NCBI GenBank assembly: GCA_028752905.1
Contig: JAQNBH010000021.1
Location: forward strand, 154,501-218,500
Source of the DNA: Cladorhizidae sp. MBARI D1340-BT2
Lineage: Eukaryota; Porifera; Demospongiae; Poecilosclerida; Cladorhizidae
Direction: 5' to 3'
Length of the DNA: 64,000 nt
Below the pieces are notes generated by a model. The model worked only from the letters and a program-made list of their open reading frames with translations. It was not told where the DNA came from and did not search any database. Positions within the stretch are counted from its first letter, which is position 1. The number at the start of each line of letters is the position of its first letter. The position numbers and the translations under genes are program-made. This document shows, in pieces, positions 37,405 to 50,863 of the stretch.

Positions 37405-38312
37405 TCAAATCACCATAACTTGCTAATACTTAGAGTACTCAAAATTTTGGTACATACAAAAGACAGATAATTAGAAGGGCTATCCAGTGATATACATATT
37501 ATCCTTTTTGGGTAAAGTGTAGAAATGTTATGAGCTTTACGGCAAAATAACAAGATTTTTGGGGGAAAAAAGAGAAACATATAGACCAAATTAGGGCAAA
37601 TATCAAGATAGAGAACACATAATGAAACCTATCATTCGAATCATATCAAGTCCATTACAGTGAAGTGTGCAGAATATTATGGATGTTTGATATCAACAGA
37701 GAGCACAGGGAGAGACCTATCTTAATAGCTATATATCAAGTTTATACAGTGAAGTGTGGAGAATCTATGAAGCTAACCTGTTTAGCATCAAGATAGAGAA
37801 CACATAGAGAAACCTATCTTGTGATTCTATGTATGCAGAATATACGGATGTTTGGTATCAAGAGAGAGAACAGAGAGAGGCCTACCTTTAGAGCTATATA
37901 TCAACTCTATTCAGTGAAGTGTGGAGAATCTATGAAGCTAACATGTTTAGCTCAAGATAGAGAACACTGAGAGATACCTATCTTGCAAGTCCATTACAGT
38001 GAAGTGTGCAGAATATATGGATGTTTGGTATCAAGAGAGAGCACTTAGAGAGTCCTATCTTAATAGCTATACATCAAGTCTATTCAGTGAAGTGTGGATA
38101 ATCTACGAAGCTAACATGTTTAGCATCAAGTAAGAGTACAATTCATAACTGCCCTAATTAACAAGACCAAAGTCCCAGATTTTGTCAACTGATAGAGAAG
38201 GCCCTTATCTGCAACATGTCAACAGATTATCAATAAATGTAGTGGTTTTTCACTGGCAGGCCACCGCTTTGGCAACTGGAAAACGCCAGGAAAGATCGCA
38301 AACCTCACCACT
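37405..38312 (+). repeat. Monomer 44, long form Lt
   Basis: 908 bp with GGTACATAC, counterpart of monomers 32 and 41. Confidence 0.93.
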
Positions 38313-39221
38313 TCAAATCACCATAACTTGCTAATACTTAGAGTATTCAAAATTTTGGCACGTACAAAAGACAGATAATTAGAAGGGCTATCCTGGTGAT
38401 ATAAAAATTATCTTTTTTGGGTAAAGTGTAGAAAAGTTATGAGCTTTACGGCAAAAAAGCAAGATTTTTGGGGGGAAAATGAGAAACATACAGACCAAAT
38501 TAGGGCAAATATCAAGATAGAGAACACATAATGAAACCTATCATTCGAATCATATCAAGTCCATTACAGTGAAGTGTGCAGAATATTATGGATGTTTGAT
38601 ATCAACAGAGAGCACAGGGAGAGACCTATCTTAATAGCTATATATCAAGTTTATACAGTGAAGTGTGGAGAATCTATGAAGCTAACCTGTTTAGCATCAA
38701 GATAGAGAACACATAGAGAAACTTATCTTGTGATTCTATGTATGCAGAATATACGGATGTTTGGTATCAAGAGAGAGAACAGAGAGAGACCTACCTTTAG
38801 AGCTATATATCAAGTATATTCAGTGAAGTGTGGAGAATCTATGAAGCTAACATGTTTAGCTCAAGATAGAGAACACTGAGAGATACCTATCTTGCAAGTC
38901 CATTACAGTGAAGTGTGCAGAATATATGGATGTTTGGTATCAAGAGAGAGCACTTAGAGAGTCCTATCTTAATAGCTATACATCAAGTCTATTCAGTGAA
39001 GTGTGGATAATCTACGAAGCTAACATGTTTAGCATCAAGTAAGAGTACAATTCATAACTGCCCTAATTAACAAGACCAAAGTCCCAGATTTTGTCAACTG
39101 ATAGAGAAGGCCCTTATCTGCAACATGTCAACAGATTATCAATAAATGTAGTGGTTTTTCACTGGCAGGCCACCGCTTTGGCAACTGGAAAACGCCAGGA
39201 AAGATCGCAAACCTTACCACT
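38313..39221 (+). repeat. Monomer 45, long form C
   Basis: 909 bp C haplotype; tract T5G6A4 where its counterpart 33 has T5G5A5. Confidence 0.93.
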
Positions 39222-40129
39222 TCAAATCACCATAACTTGCTAATACTTAGAGTACTCAAAATTTTGGCACATACAAAAGACAGATAATTAGAAGGGCTAT
39301 CCGGTGATATACAAATTATCTTTTTGGGGTAAAGTGTAAAAATGTTATGAGCTTTACGGCAAAATAACAAGATTTTTGGGGGGAAAAAGAGAAACATATA
39401 GACCAAATTAGGGCAAATATCAAGATAGAGAACACATAATGAAACCTATCATTCGAATCATATCAAGTCCATTACAGTGAAGTGTGCAGAATATTATGGA
39501 TGTTTGATATCAACAGAGAGCACAGGAAGAGACCTATCTTAATAGCTATATATCAAGTTTATACAGTGAAGTGTGGAGAATCTATGAAGCTAACCTGTTT
39601 AGCATCAAGATAGAGAACACATAGAGAAACCTATCTTGTGATTCTATGTATGCAGAATATACGGATGTTTGGTATCAAGAGAGAGAACAGAGAGAGGCCT
39701 ACCTTTAGAGCTATATATCAAGTCTATTCAGTGAAGTGTGGAGAATCTATGAAGCTAACATGTTTAGCTCAAGATAGAGAACACTGAGAGATACCTATCT
39801 TGCAAGTCCATTACAGTGAAGTGTGCAGAATATATGGATGTTTGGTGTCAAGAGAGAGCACTTAGAGAGTCCTATCTTAATAGCTATACATCAAGTCTAT
39901 TCAGTGAAGTGTGGATAATCTACGAAGCTAACATGTTTAGCATCAAGTAAGAGTACAATTCATAACTGCCCTAATTAACAAGACCAAAGTCCCAGATTTT
40001 GTCAACTGATAGAGAAGGCCCTTATCTGCAACATGTCAACAGATTATCAATAAATGTAGTGGTTTTTCACTGGCAGGCCACCGCTTTGGCAACTGGAAAA
40101 CGCCAGGAAAGATCGCAAACCTTACCACT
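39222..40129 (+). repeat. Monomer 46, long form D
   Basis: 908 bp full D haplotype, counterpart of monomer 34. Confidence 0.93.
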
Positions 40130-41037
40130 TCAAATCACCATAACTTGCTAATACTTAGAGTACTCAAAATTTTGGCACGTACAAAAGACAGATAATTAGA
40201 AGGGCTATCCGGTGATATAAAACTTATCTTTTTTGGGTAAAGTATAGAAAAGTTATGAGCTTTACGGCAAAAAAGCAAGATTTTTGGGGAAAAAATGAGA
40301 AACATATAGACCAAATTAGGGCAAATATCAAGATAGAGAACACATAATGAAACCTATCATTCGAATCATATCAAGTCCATTACAGTGAAGTGTGCAGAAT
40401 ATTATGGATGTTTGATATCAACAGAGAGCACAGGGAGAGACCTATCTTAATAGCTATATATCAAGTTTATACAGTGAAGTGTGGAGAATCTATGAAGCTA
40501 ACCTGTTTAGCATCAAGATAGAGAACACATAGAGAAACCTATCTTGTGATTCTATGTATGCAGAATATACGGATGTTTGGTATCAAGAGAGAGAACAGAG
40601 AGAGGCCTACCTTTAGAGCTATATATCAACTCTATTCAGTGAAGTGTGGAGAATCTATGAAGCTAACATGTTTAGCTCAAGATAGAGAACACTGAGAGAT
40701 ACCTATCTTGCAAGTCCATTACAGTGAAGTGTGCAGAATATATGGATGTTTGGTATCAAGAGAGAGCACTTAGAGAGTCCTATCTTAATAGCTATACATC
40801 AAGTCTATTCAGTGAAGTGTGGATAATCTACGAAGCTAACATGTTTAGCATCAAGTAAGAGTACAATTCATAACTGCCCTAATTAACAAGACCAAAGTCC
40901 CAGATTTTGTCAACTGATAGAGAAGGCCCTTATCTGCAACATGTCAACAGATTATCAATAAATGTAGTGGTTTTTCACTGGCAGGCCACCGCTTTGGCAA
41001 CTGGAAAACGCCAGGAAAGATCGCAAACCTCACCACT
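40130..41037 (+). repeat. Monomer 47, long form B
   Basis: 908 bp plain B, tract T5G4A6, counterpart of monomer 35. Confidence 0.93.
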
Positions 41038-41945
41038 TCAAATCACCATAACTTGCTAATACTTAGAGTACTCAAAATTTTGGCACATACAAAAGACAGA
41101 TAATTAGAAGGGCTATCCAGTGATATACATATTATCCTTTTTGGGTAAAGTGTAGAAATGTTATGAGCTTTACGGCAAAATAACAAGATTTTTGGGGGAA
41201 AAAAGAGAAACATATAGACCAAATTAGGGCAAATATCAAGATAGAGAACACATAATGAAACCTATCATTCGAATCATATCAAGTCCATTACAGTGAAGTG
41301 TGCAGAATATTATGGATGTTTGATATCAACAGAGAGCACAGGGAGAGACCTATCTTAATAGCTATATATCAAGTTTATACAGTGAAGTGTGGAGAATCTA
41401 TGAAGCTAACCTGTTTAGCATCAAGATAGAGAACACATAGAGAAACCTATCTTGTGATTCTATGTATGCAGAATATACGGATGTTTGGTATCAAGAGAGA
41501 GAACAGAGAGAGGCCTACCTTTAGAGCTATATATCAACTCTATTCAGTGAAGTGTGGAGAATCTATGAAGCTAACATGTTTAGCTCAAGATAGAGAACAC
41601 TGAGAGATACCTATCTTGCAAGTCCATTACAGTGAAGTGTGCAGAATATATGGATGTTTGGTATCAAGAGAGAGCACTTAGAGAGTCCTATCTTAATAGC
41701 TATACATCAAGTCTATTCAGTGAAGTGTGGATAATCTACGAAGCTAACATGTTTAGCATCAAGTAAGAGTACAATTCATAACTGCCCTAATTAACAAGAC
41801 CAAAGTCCCAGATTTTGTCAACTGATAGAGAAGGCCCTTATCTGCAACATGTCAACAGATTATCAATAAATGTAGTGGTTTTTCACTGGCAGGCCACCGC
41901 TTTGGCAACTGGAAAACGCCAGGAAAGATCGCAAACCTCACCACT
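41038..41945 (+). repeat. Monomer 48, long form L
   Basis: 908 bp, counterpart of monomer 36. Confidence 0.93.
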
Positions 41946-42854
41946 TCAAATCACCATAACTTGCTAATACTTAGAGTATTCAAAATTTTGGCACGTACAA
42001 AAGACAGATAATTAGAAGGGCTATCCTGGTGATATAAAAATTATCTTTTTTGGGTAAAGTGTAGAAAAGTTATGAGCTTTACGGCAAAAAAGCAAGATTT
42101 TTGGGGGAAAAATGAGAAACATACAGACCAAATTAGGGCAAATATCAAGATAGAGAACACATAATGAAACCTATCATTCGAATCATATCAAGTCCATTAC
42201 AGTGAAGTGTGCAGAATATTATGGATGTTTGATATCAACAGAGAGCACAGGGAGAGACCTATCTTAATAGCTATATATCAAGTTTATACAGTGAAGTGTG
42301 GAGAATCTATGAAGCTAACCTGTTTAGCATCAAGATAGAGAACACATAGAGAAACTTATCTTGTGATTCTATGTATGCAGAATATACGGATGTTTGGTAT
42401 CAAGAGAGAGAACAGAGAGAGACCTACCTTTAGAGCTATATATCAAGTATATTCAGTGAAGTGTGGAGAATCTATGAAGCTAACATGTTTAGCTCAAGAT
42501 AGAGAACACTGAGAGATACCTATCTTGCAAGTCCATTACAGTGAAGTGTGCAGAATATATGGATGTTTGGTATCAAGAGAGAGCACTTAGAGAGTCCTAT
42601 CTTAATAGCTATACATCAAGTCTATTCAGTGAAGTGTGGATAATCTACGAAGCTAACATGTTTAGCATCAAGTAAGAGTACAATTCATAACTGCCCTAAT
42701 TAACAAGACCAAAGTCCCAGATTTTGTCAACTGATAGAGAAGGCCCTTATCTGCAACATGTCAACAGATTATCAATAAATGTAGTGGTTTTTCACTGGCA
42801 GGCCACCGCTTTGGCAACTGGAAAACGCCAGGAAAGATCGCAAACCTTACCACT
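41946..42854 (+). repeat. Monomer 49, long form C
   Basis: 909 bp full C haplotype, counterpart of monomer 37. Confidence 0.93.
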
Positions 42855-43762
42855 TCAAATCACCATAACTTGCTAATACTTAGAGTACTCAAAATTTTGG
42901 CACATACAAAAGACAGATAATTAGAAGGGCTATCCGGTGATATACAAATTATCTTTTTGGGGTAAAGTGTAAAAATGTTATGAGCTTTACGGCAAAATAA
43001 CAAGATTTTTGGGGGGAAAAAGAGAAACATATAGACCAAATTAGGGCAAATATCAAGATAGAGAACACATAATGAAACCTATCATTCGAATCATATCAAG
43101 TCCATTACAGTGAAGTGTGCAGAATATTATGGATGTTTGATATCAACAGAGAGCACAGGAAGAGACCTATCTTAATAGCTATATATCAAGTTTATACAGT
43201 GAAGTGTGGAGAATCTATGAAGCTAACCTGTTTAGCATCAAGATAGAGAACACATAGAGAAACCTATCTTGTGATTCTATGTATGCAGAATATACGGATG
43301 TTTGGTATCAAGAGAGAGAACAGAGAGAGGCCTACCTTTAGAGCTATATATCAAGTCTATTCAGTGAAGTGTGGAGAATCTATGAAGCTAACATGTTTAG
43401 CTCAAGATAGAGAACACTGAGAGATACCTATCTTGCAAGTCCATTACAGTGAAGTGTGCAGAATATATGGATGTTTGGTGTCAAGAGAGAGCACTTAGAG
43501 AGTCCTATCTTAATAGCTATACATCAAGTCTATTCAGTGAAGTGTGGATAATCTACGAAGCTAACATGTTTAGCATCAAGTAAGAGTACAATTCATAACT
43601 GCCCTAATTAACAAGACCAAAGTCCCAGATTTTGTCAACTGATAGAGAAGGCCCTTATCTGCAACATGTCAACAGATTATCAATAAATGTAGTGGTTTTT
43701 CACTGGCAGGCCACCGCTTTGGCAACTGGAAAACGCCAGGAAAGATCGCAAACCTTAACACT
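42855..43762 (+). repeat. Monomer 50, long form D
   Basis: 908 bp full D haplotype, tract T5G6A5, counterpart of monomer 38. Confidence 0.93.
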
Positions 43763-44669
43763 TCAAATTACCATAACTTGCTAATACTTAGAGTACTCAA
43801 AATTTTGGCACGTACAAAAGACAGAAAATTAGAAGGGCTATCCGGTGATATAAAAATTATCTTTTTGGAGTAAAGTGTAGAAAAGTTATGAGCTTTACGG
43901 CAAAATAACAAGATTTTTGGGGGAAAAATGAGAAACATATAGACCAAATTAGGGCAAATATCAAGATAGAGAACACATAATGAAACCTATCATTCGAATC
44001 ATATCAAGTCCATTACAGTGAAGTGTGCAGAATATTATGGATGTTTGATATCAACAGAGAGCACAGGGAGAGACCTATCTTAATAGCTATATATCAAGTT
44101 ATACAGTGAAGTGTGGAGAATCTATGAAGCTAACCTGTTTAGCATCAAGATAGAGAACACATAGAGAAACCTATCTTGTGATTCTATGTATGCAGAATAT
44201 ACGGATGTTTGGTATCAAGAGAGAGAACAGAGAGAGGCCTACCTTTAGAGCTATATATCAAGTCTATTCAGTGAAGTGTGGAGAATCTATGAAGCTAACA
44301 TGTTTAGCTCAAGATAGAGAACACTGAGAGATACCTATCTTGCAAGTCCATTACAGTGAAGTGTGCAGAATATATGGATGTTTGGTATCAAGAGAGAGCA
44401 CTTAGAGAGTCCTATCTTAATAGCTATACATCAAGTCTATTCAGTGAAGTGTGGATAATCTACGAAGCTAACATGTTTAGCATCAAGTAAGAGTACAATT
44501 CATAACTGCCCTAATTAACAAGACCAAAGTCCCAGATTTTGTCAACTGATAGAGAAGGCCCTTATCTGCAACATGTCAACAGATTATCAATCAATGTAGT
44601 GGTTTTTCACTGGCAGGCCACCGCTTTGGCAACTGGAAAACGCCAGGAAAGATCGCAAACCTTACCACT
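43763..44669 (+). repeat. Monomer 51, long form E variant
   Basis: 907 bp. E leader and TCAAGTTATACAG, but the tail is the common type (CATAACTG, CAGATTTTGTC, GGTTTTTCAC), so it is an E/common hybrid. Private ATCAATCAATG. Confidence 0.92.
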
Positions 44670-45577
44670 TCAAATCACCATAACTTGCTAATACTTAGAG
44701 TACTCAAAATTTTGGCACGTACAAAAGACAGATAATTAGAAGGGCTATCCGGTGATATAATAATTATCTTTTTGAGATAAAGTGTAGAAAAGTTATGAGC
44801 TTTACGGCAAAAAAGCAAGATTTTTGGGGGGGAAATGAGAAACATATAGACCAAATTAGGGCAAATATCAAGATAGAGAACACATAATGAAACCTATCAT
44901 TCGAATCATATCAAGTCCATTACAGTGAAGTGTGCAGAATATTATGGATGTTTGATATCAACAGAGAGCACAGGGAGAGACCTATCTTAATAGCTATATA
45001 TCAAGTTTATACAGTGAAGTGTGGAGAATCTATGAAGCTAACCTGTTTAGCATCAAGATAGAGAACACATAGAGAAACCTATCTTGTGATTCTATGTATG
45101 CAGAATATACGGATGTTTGGTATCAAGAGAGAGAACAGAGAGAGGCCTACCTTTAGAGCTATATATCAACTCTATTCAGTGAAGTGTGGAGAATCTATGA
45201 AGCTAACATGTTTAGCTCAAGATAGAGAACACTGAGAGATACCTATCTTGCAAGTCCATTACAGTGAAGTGTGCAGAATATATGGATGTTTGGTATCAAG
45301 AGAGAGCACTTAGAGAGTCCTATCTTAATAGCTATACATCAAGTCTATTCAGTGAAGTGTGGATAATCTACGAAGCTAACATGTTTAGCATCAAGTAAGA
45401 GTACAATTCATAACTGCCCTAATTAACAAGACCAAAGTCCCAGATTTTGTCAACTGATAGAGAAGGCCCTTATCTGCAAAATGTCAACAGATTATTAATA
45501 AATGTAGTGGTTTTTCACTGGCAGGCCACTGCTTTGGCAACTGGAAAACGCCAGGAAAGATCGCAAACCTCACCACT
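44670..45577 (+). repeat. Monomer 52, long form F
   Basis: 908 bp. GATATAATAATTATC leader with private TTTGAGATAAAG. The tail has GCAAAATGTC, ATTATTAATAAATG and GCCACTGC, shared only with monomers 67 and 68. Confidence 0.92.
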
Positions 45578-46485
45578 TCAAATCACCATAACTTGCTAAT
45601 ACTTAGAGTACTCAAAATTTTGGCACGTACAAAAGACAGATAATTAGAAGGGCTATCCGGTGATATAATAATTATCTTTTTGGGGTAAAGTGTAGAAAAG
45701 TTATGAGATTTACGGCAAAAAAGCAAGATTTTTGGGGGGGAAATGAGAAACATATAGACCAAATTAGGGCAAATATCAAGATAGAGAACACATAATGAAA
45801 CCTATCATTCGAATCATATCAAGTCCATTACAGTGAAGTGTGCAGAATATTATGGATGTTTGATATCAACAGAGAGCACAGGGAGAGACCTATCTTAATA
45901 GCTATATATCAAGTTTATACAGTGAAGTGTGGAGAATCTATGAAGCTAACCTGTTTAGCATCAAGATAGAGAACACATAGAGAAACCTATCTTGTGATTC
46001 TATGTATGCAGAATATACGGATGTTTGGTATCAAGAGAGAGAACAGAGTGAGGCCTACCTTTAGAGCTATATATCAACTCTATTCAGTGAAGTGTGGAGA
46101 ATCTATGAAGCTAACATGTTTAGCTCAAGATAGAGAACACTGAGAGATACCTATCTTGCAAGTCCATTACAGTGAAGTGTGCAGAATATATGGATGTTTG
46201 GTATCAAGAGAGAGCACTTAGAGAGTCCTATCTTCATAGCTATACATCAAGTCTATTCAGTGAAGTGTGGATAATCTACGAAGCTAACATGTTTAGCATC
46301 AAGTAAGAGTACAATTCATAACTGGTCTAATTAACAAGACCAAAGTCCCAGATTTTGTCAACTGATAGACAAGGCCCTTATCTGCAACATGTCAACAGAT
46401 TATCAATAAATGTAGTGGTTTTTCACTGGCAGGCCACCGCTTTGGCAACTGGAAAACGCCAGGAAAGATCGCAAACCTCACCACT
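45578..46485 (+). repeat. Monomer 53, long form F2
   Basis: 908 bp. CAGAGTGAGGCC, CTTCATAGC, ACTGGTCTAATT and GATAGACAAGG form a haplotype shared only with monomer 69. Private GAGATTTACGG. Confidence 0.92.
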
Positions 46486-47394
46486 TCAAATCACCATAAC
46501 TTGCTAATACTTAGAGTACTCAAAATTTTGGCACGTACAAAAGACAGATAATTAGAAGGGCTATCCTGGTGATATAAAAATTATCTTTTTTGGGTAAAGT
46601 GTAGAAAAGTTATGAGCTTTACGGCAAAAAAGCAAGATTTTTGGGGGAAAAATGAGAAACATACAGACCAAATTAGGGCAAATATCAAGATAGAGAACAC
46701 ATAATGAAACCTATCATTCGAATCATATCAAGTCCATTACAGTGAAGTGTGCAGAATATTATGGATGTTTGATATCAACAGAGAGCACAGGGAGAGACCT
46801 ATCTTAATAGCTATATATCAAGTTTATACAGTGAAGTGTGGAGAATCTATGAAGCTAACCTGTTTAGCATCAAGATAGAGAACACATAGAGAAACCTATC
46901 TTGTGATTCTATGTATGCAGAATATACGGATGTTTGGTATCAAGAGAGAGAACAGAGAGAGGCCTACCTTTAGAGCTATATATCAACTCTATTCAGTGAA
47001 GTGTGGAGAATCTATGAAGCTAACATGTTTAGCTCAAGATAGAGAACACTGAGAGATACCTATCTTGCAAGTCCATTACAGTGAAGTGTGCAGAATATAT
47101 GGATGTTTGGTATCAAGAGAGAGCACTTAGAGAGTCCTATCTTAATAGCTATACATCAAGTCTATTCAGTGAAGTGTGGATAATCTACGAAGCTAACATG
47201 TTTAGCATCAAGTAAGAGTACAATTCATAACTGCCCTAATTAACAAGACCAAAGTCCCAGATTTTGTCAACTGATAGAGAAGGCCCTTATCTGCAACATG
47301 TCAACAGATTATCAATAAATGTAGTGGTTTTTCACTGGCAGGCCACCGCTTTGGCAACTGGAAAACGCCAGGAAAGATCGCAAACCTCACCACT
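46486..47394 (+). repeat. Monomer 54, C/common hybrid (C')
   Basis: 909 bp. C markers CCTGGTG and CATACAGACC, but GAGTACTC at the start and common-type AAACCTATC, GAGGCCTAC and TCAACTCTATTC after the leader. Confidence 0.92.
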
Positions 47395-48138
47395 TCAAAT
47401 CACCATAACTTGCTAATACTTAGAGTACTCAAAATTTTGGCACATACAAAAGACAGATAATTAGAAGGGCTATCCAGTGATATACATATTATCCTTTTTG
47501 GGTAAAGTGTAGAAATGTTATGAGCTTTACGGCAAAATAACAAGATTTTTGGGGGAAAAAAGAGAAACATATAGACCAAATTAGGGCAAATATCAAGATA
47601 GAGAACACATAATGAAACCTATCATTCGAATCATATCAAGTCCATTACAGTGAAGTGTGCAGAATATTATGGATGTTTGATATCAACAGAGAGCACAGGG
47701 AGAGACCTATCTTAATAGCTATATATCAAGTTTACACAGTGAAGTGTGGAGAATCTATGAAGCTAACCTGTTTAGCATCAAGATAGAGAACACTGAGAGA
47801 TACCTATCTTGCAAGTCCATTACAGTGAAGTGTGCAGAATATATGGATGTTTGGTATCAAGAGAGAGCACTTAGAGAGTCCTATCTTAATAGCTATACAT
47901 CAAGTCTATTCAGTGAAGTGTGGATAATCTACGAAGCTAACATGTTTAGCATCAAGTAAGAGTACAATTCATAACTGCCCTAATTAACAAGACCAAAGTC
48001 CCAGATTTTGTCAACTGATAGAGAAGGCCCTTATCTGCAACATGTCAACAGATTATCAATAAATGTAGTGGTTTTTCACTGGCAGGCCACCGCTTTGGCA
48101 ACTGGAAAACGCCAGGAAAGATCGCAAACCTTACCACT
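47395..48138 (+). repeat. Monomer 55, short form S
   Basis: 744 bp; TTTACACAG and GCCCTAATT. The only short copy between 24694 and 62668. Confidence 0.93.
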
Positions 48139-49046
48139 TCAAATCACCATAACTTGCTAATACTTAGAGTACTCAAAATTTTGGCACGTACAAAAGACAG
48201 ATAATTAGAAGGGCTATCCGGTGATATAAAACTTATCTTTTTTGGGTAAAGTATAGAAAAGTTATGAGCTTTACGGCAAAAAAGCAAGATTTTTGGGGAA
48301 AAAATGAGAAACATATAGACCAAATTAGGGCAAATATCAAGATAGAGAACACATAATGAAACCTATCATTCGAATCATATCAAGTCCATTACAGTGAAGT
48401 GTGCAGAATATTATGGATGTTTGATATCAACAGAGAGCACAGGGAGAGACCTATCTTAATAGCTATATATCAAGTTTATACAGTGAAGTGTGGAGAATCT
48501 ATGAAGCTAACCTGTTTAGCATCAAGATAGAGAACACATAGAGAAACCTATCTTGTGATTCTATGTATGCAGAATATACGGATGTTTGGTATCAAGAGAG
48601 AGAACAGAGAGAGGCCTACCTTTAGAGCTATATATCAACTCTATTCAGTGAAGTGTGGAGAATCTATGAAGCTAACATGTTTAGCTCAAGATAGAGAACA
48701 CTGAGAGATACCTATCTTGCAAGTCCATTACAGTGAAGTGTGCAGAATATATGGATGTTTGGTATCAAGAGAGAGCACTTAGAGAGTCCTATCTTAATAG
48801 CTATACATCAAGTCTATTCAGTGAAGTGTGGATAATCTACGAAGCTAACATGTTTAGCATCAAGTAAGAGTACAATTCATAACTGCCCTAATTAACAAGA
48901 CCAAAGTCCCAGATTTTGTCAACTGATAGAGAAGGCCCTTATCTGCAACATGTCAACAGATTATCAATAAATGTAGTGGTTTTTCACTGGCAGGCCACCG
49001 CTTTGGCAACTGGAAAACGCCAGGAAAGATCGCAAACCTCACCACT
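48139..49046 (+). repeat. Monomer 56, long form B
   Basis: 908 bp plain B, tract T5G4A6; completes an isolated S-B dimer. Confidence 0.93.
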
Positions 49047-49954
49047 TCAAATCACCATAACTTGCTAATACTTAGAGTACTCAAAATTTTGGCACATACA
49101 AAAGACAGATAATTAGAAGGGCTATCCAGTGATATACATATTATCCTTTTTGGGTAAAGTGTAGAAATGTTATGAGCTTTACGGCAAAATAACAAGATTT
49201 TTGGGGGAAAAAAGAGAAACATATAGACCAAATTAGGGCAAATATCAAGATAGAGAACACATAATGAAACCTATCATTCGAATCATATCAAGTCCATTAC
49301 AGTGAAGTGTGCAGAATATTATGGATGTTTGATATCAACAGAGAGCACAGGGAGAGACCTATCTTAATAGCTATATATCAAGTTTATACAGTGAAGTGTG
49401 GAGAATCTATGAAGCTAACCTGTTTAGCATCAAGATAGAGAACACATAGAGAAACCTATCTTGTGATTCTATGTATGCAGAATATACGGATGTTTGGTAT
49501 CAAGAGAGAGAACAGAGAGAGGCCTACCTTTAGAGCTATATATCAACTCTATTCAGTGAAGTGTGGAGAATCTATGAAGCTAACATGTTTAGCTCAAGAT
49601 AGAGAACACTGAGAGATACCTATCTTGCAAGTCCATTACAGTGAAGTGTGCAGAATATATGGATGTTTGGTATCAAGAGAGAGCACTTAGAGAGTCCTAT
49701 CTTAATAGCTATACATCAAGTCTATTCAGTGAAGTGTGGATAATCTACGAAGCTAACATGTTTAGCATCAAGTAAGAGTACAATTCATAACTGCCCTAAT
49801 TAACAAGACCAAAGTCCCAGATTTTGTCAACTGATAGAGAAGGCCCTTATCTGCAACATGTCAACAGATTATCAATAAATGTAGTGGTTTTTCACTGGCA
49901 GGCCACCGCTTTGGCAACTGGAAAACGCCAGGAAAGATCGCAAACCTCACCACT
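49047..49954 (+). repeat. Monomer 57, long form L
   Basis: 908 bp, tract T5G5A6; opens three consecutive L-C-D trimers. Confidence 0.93.
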
Positions 49955-50863
49955 TCAAATCACCATAACTTGCTAATACTTAGAGTATTCAAAATTTTGG
50001 CACGTACAAAAGACAGATAATTAGAAGGGCTATCCTGGTGATATAAAAATTATCTTTTTTGGGTAAAGTGTAGAAAAGTTATGAGCTTTACGGCAAAAAA
50101 GCAAGATTTTTGGGGGAAAAATGAGAAACATACAGACCAAATTAGGGCAAATATCAAGATAGAGAACACATAATGAAACCTATCATTCGAATCATATCAA
50201 GTCCATTACAGTGAAGTGTGCAGAATATTATGGATGTTTGATATCAACAGAGAGCACAGGGAGAGACCTATCTTAATAGCTATATATCAAGTTTATACAG
50301 TGAAGTGTGGAGAATCTATGAAGCTAACCTGTTTAGCATCAAGATAGAGAACACATAGAGAAACTTATCTTGTGATTCTATGTATGCAGAATATACGGAT
50401 GTTTGGTATCAAGAGAGAGAACAGAGAGAGACCTACCTTTAGAGCTATATATCAAGTATATTCAGTGAAGTGTGGAGAATCTATGAAGCTAACATGTTTA
50501 GCTCAAGATAGAGAACACTGAGAGATACCTATCTTGCAAGTCCATTACAGTGAAGTGTGCAGAATATATGGATGTTTGGTATCAAGAGAGAGCACTTAGA
50601 GAGTCCTATCTTAATAGCTATACATCAAGTCTATTCAGTGAAGTGTGGATAATCTACGAAGCTAACATGTTTAGCATCAAGTAAGAGTACAATTCATAAC
50701 TGCCCTAATTAACAAGACCAAAGTCCCAGATTTTGTCAACTGATAGAGAAGGCCCTTATCTGCAACATGTCAACAGATTATCAATAAATGTAGTGGTTTT
50801 TCACTGGCAGGCCACCGCTTTGGCAACTGGAAAACGCCAGGAAAGATCGCAAACCTTACCACT
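49955..50863 (+). repeat. Monomer 58, long form C
   Basis: 909 bp full C haplotype. Confidence 0.93.

Larger units (their letters stand above)
32869..38312 (+). repeat. Tandem duplication of E-L-Lt trimer (2 x 2722 bp)
   Basis: Monomers 39-41 and 42-44 correspond one to one. Both E copies share CAATTGATAAC, which no other E copy has, so this trimer duplication looks recent and overlaps the end of block copy 1 and the start of copy 2. Confidence 0.82.
36497..44669 (+). repeat. Nine-monomer block L-Lt-C-D-B-L-C-D-E, copy 2
   Basis: Monomers 43-51. Differs from copy 1 mainly in tract states and in the E copy, whose tail here is the common type (907 rather than 906 bp). Confidence 0.85.

Noticed and set aside
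32869..38312. Assembly artefact as the sole explanation for the identical trimers
   Set aside because: It cannot be ruled out from sequence alone, but flanking tract states and subtype order differ between the two sides, and other duplications in the window show accumulated private differences, which argues for real duplication as the general process.
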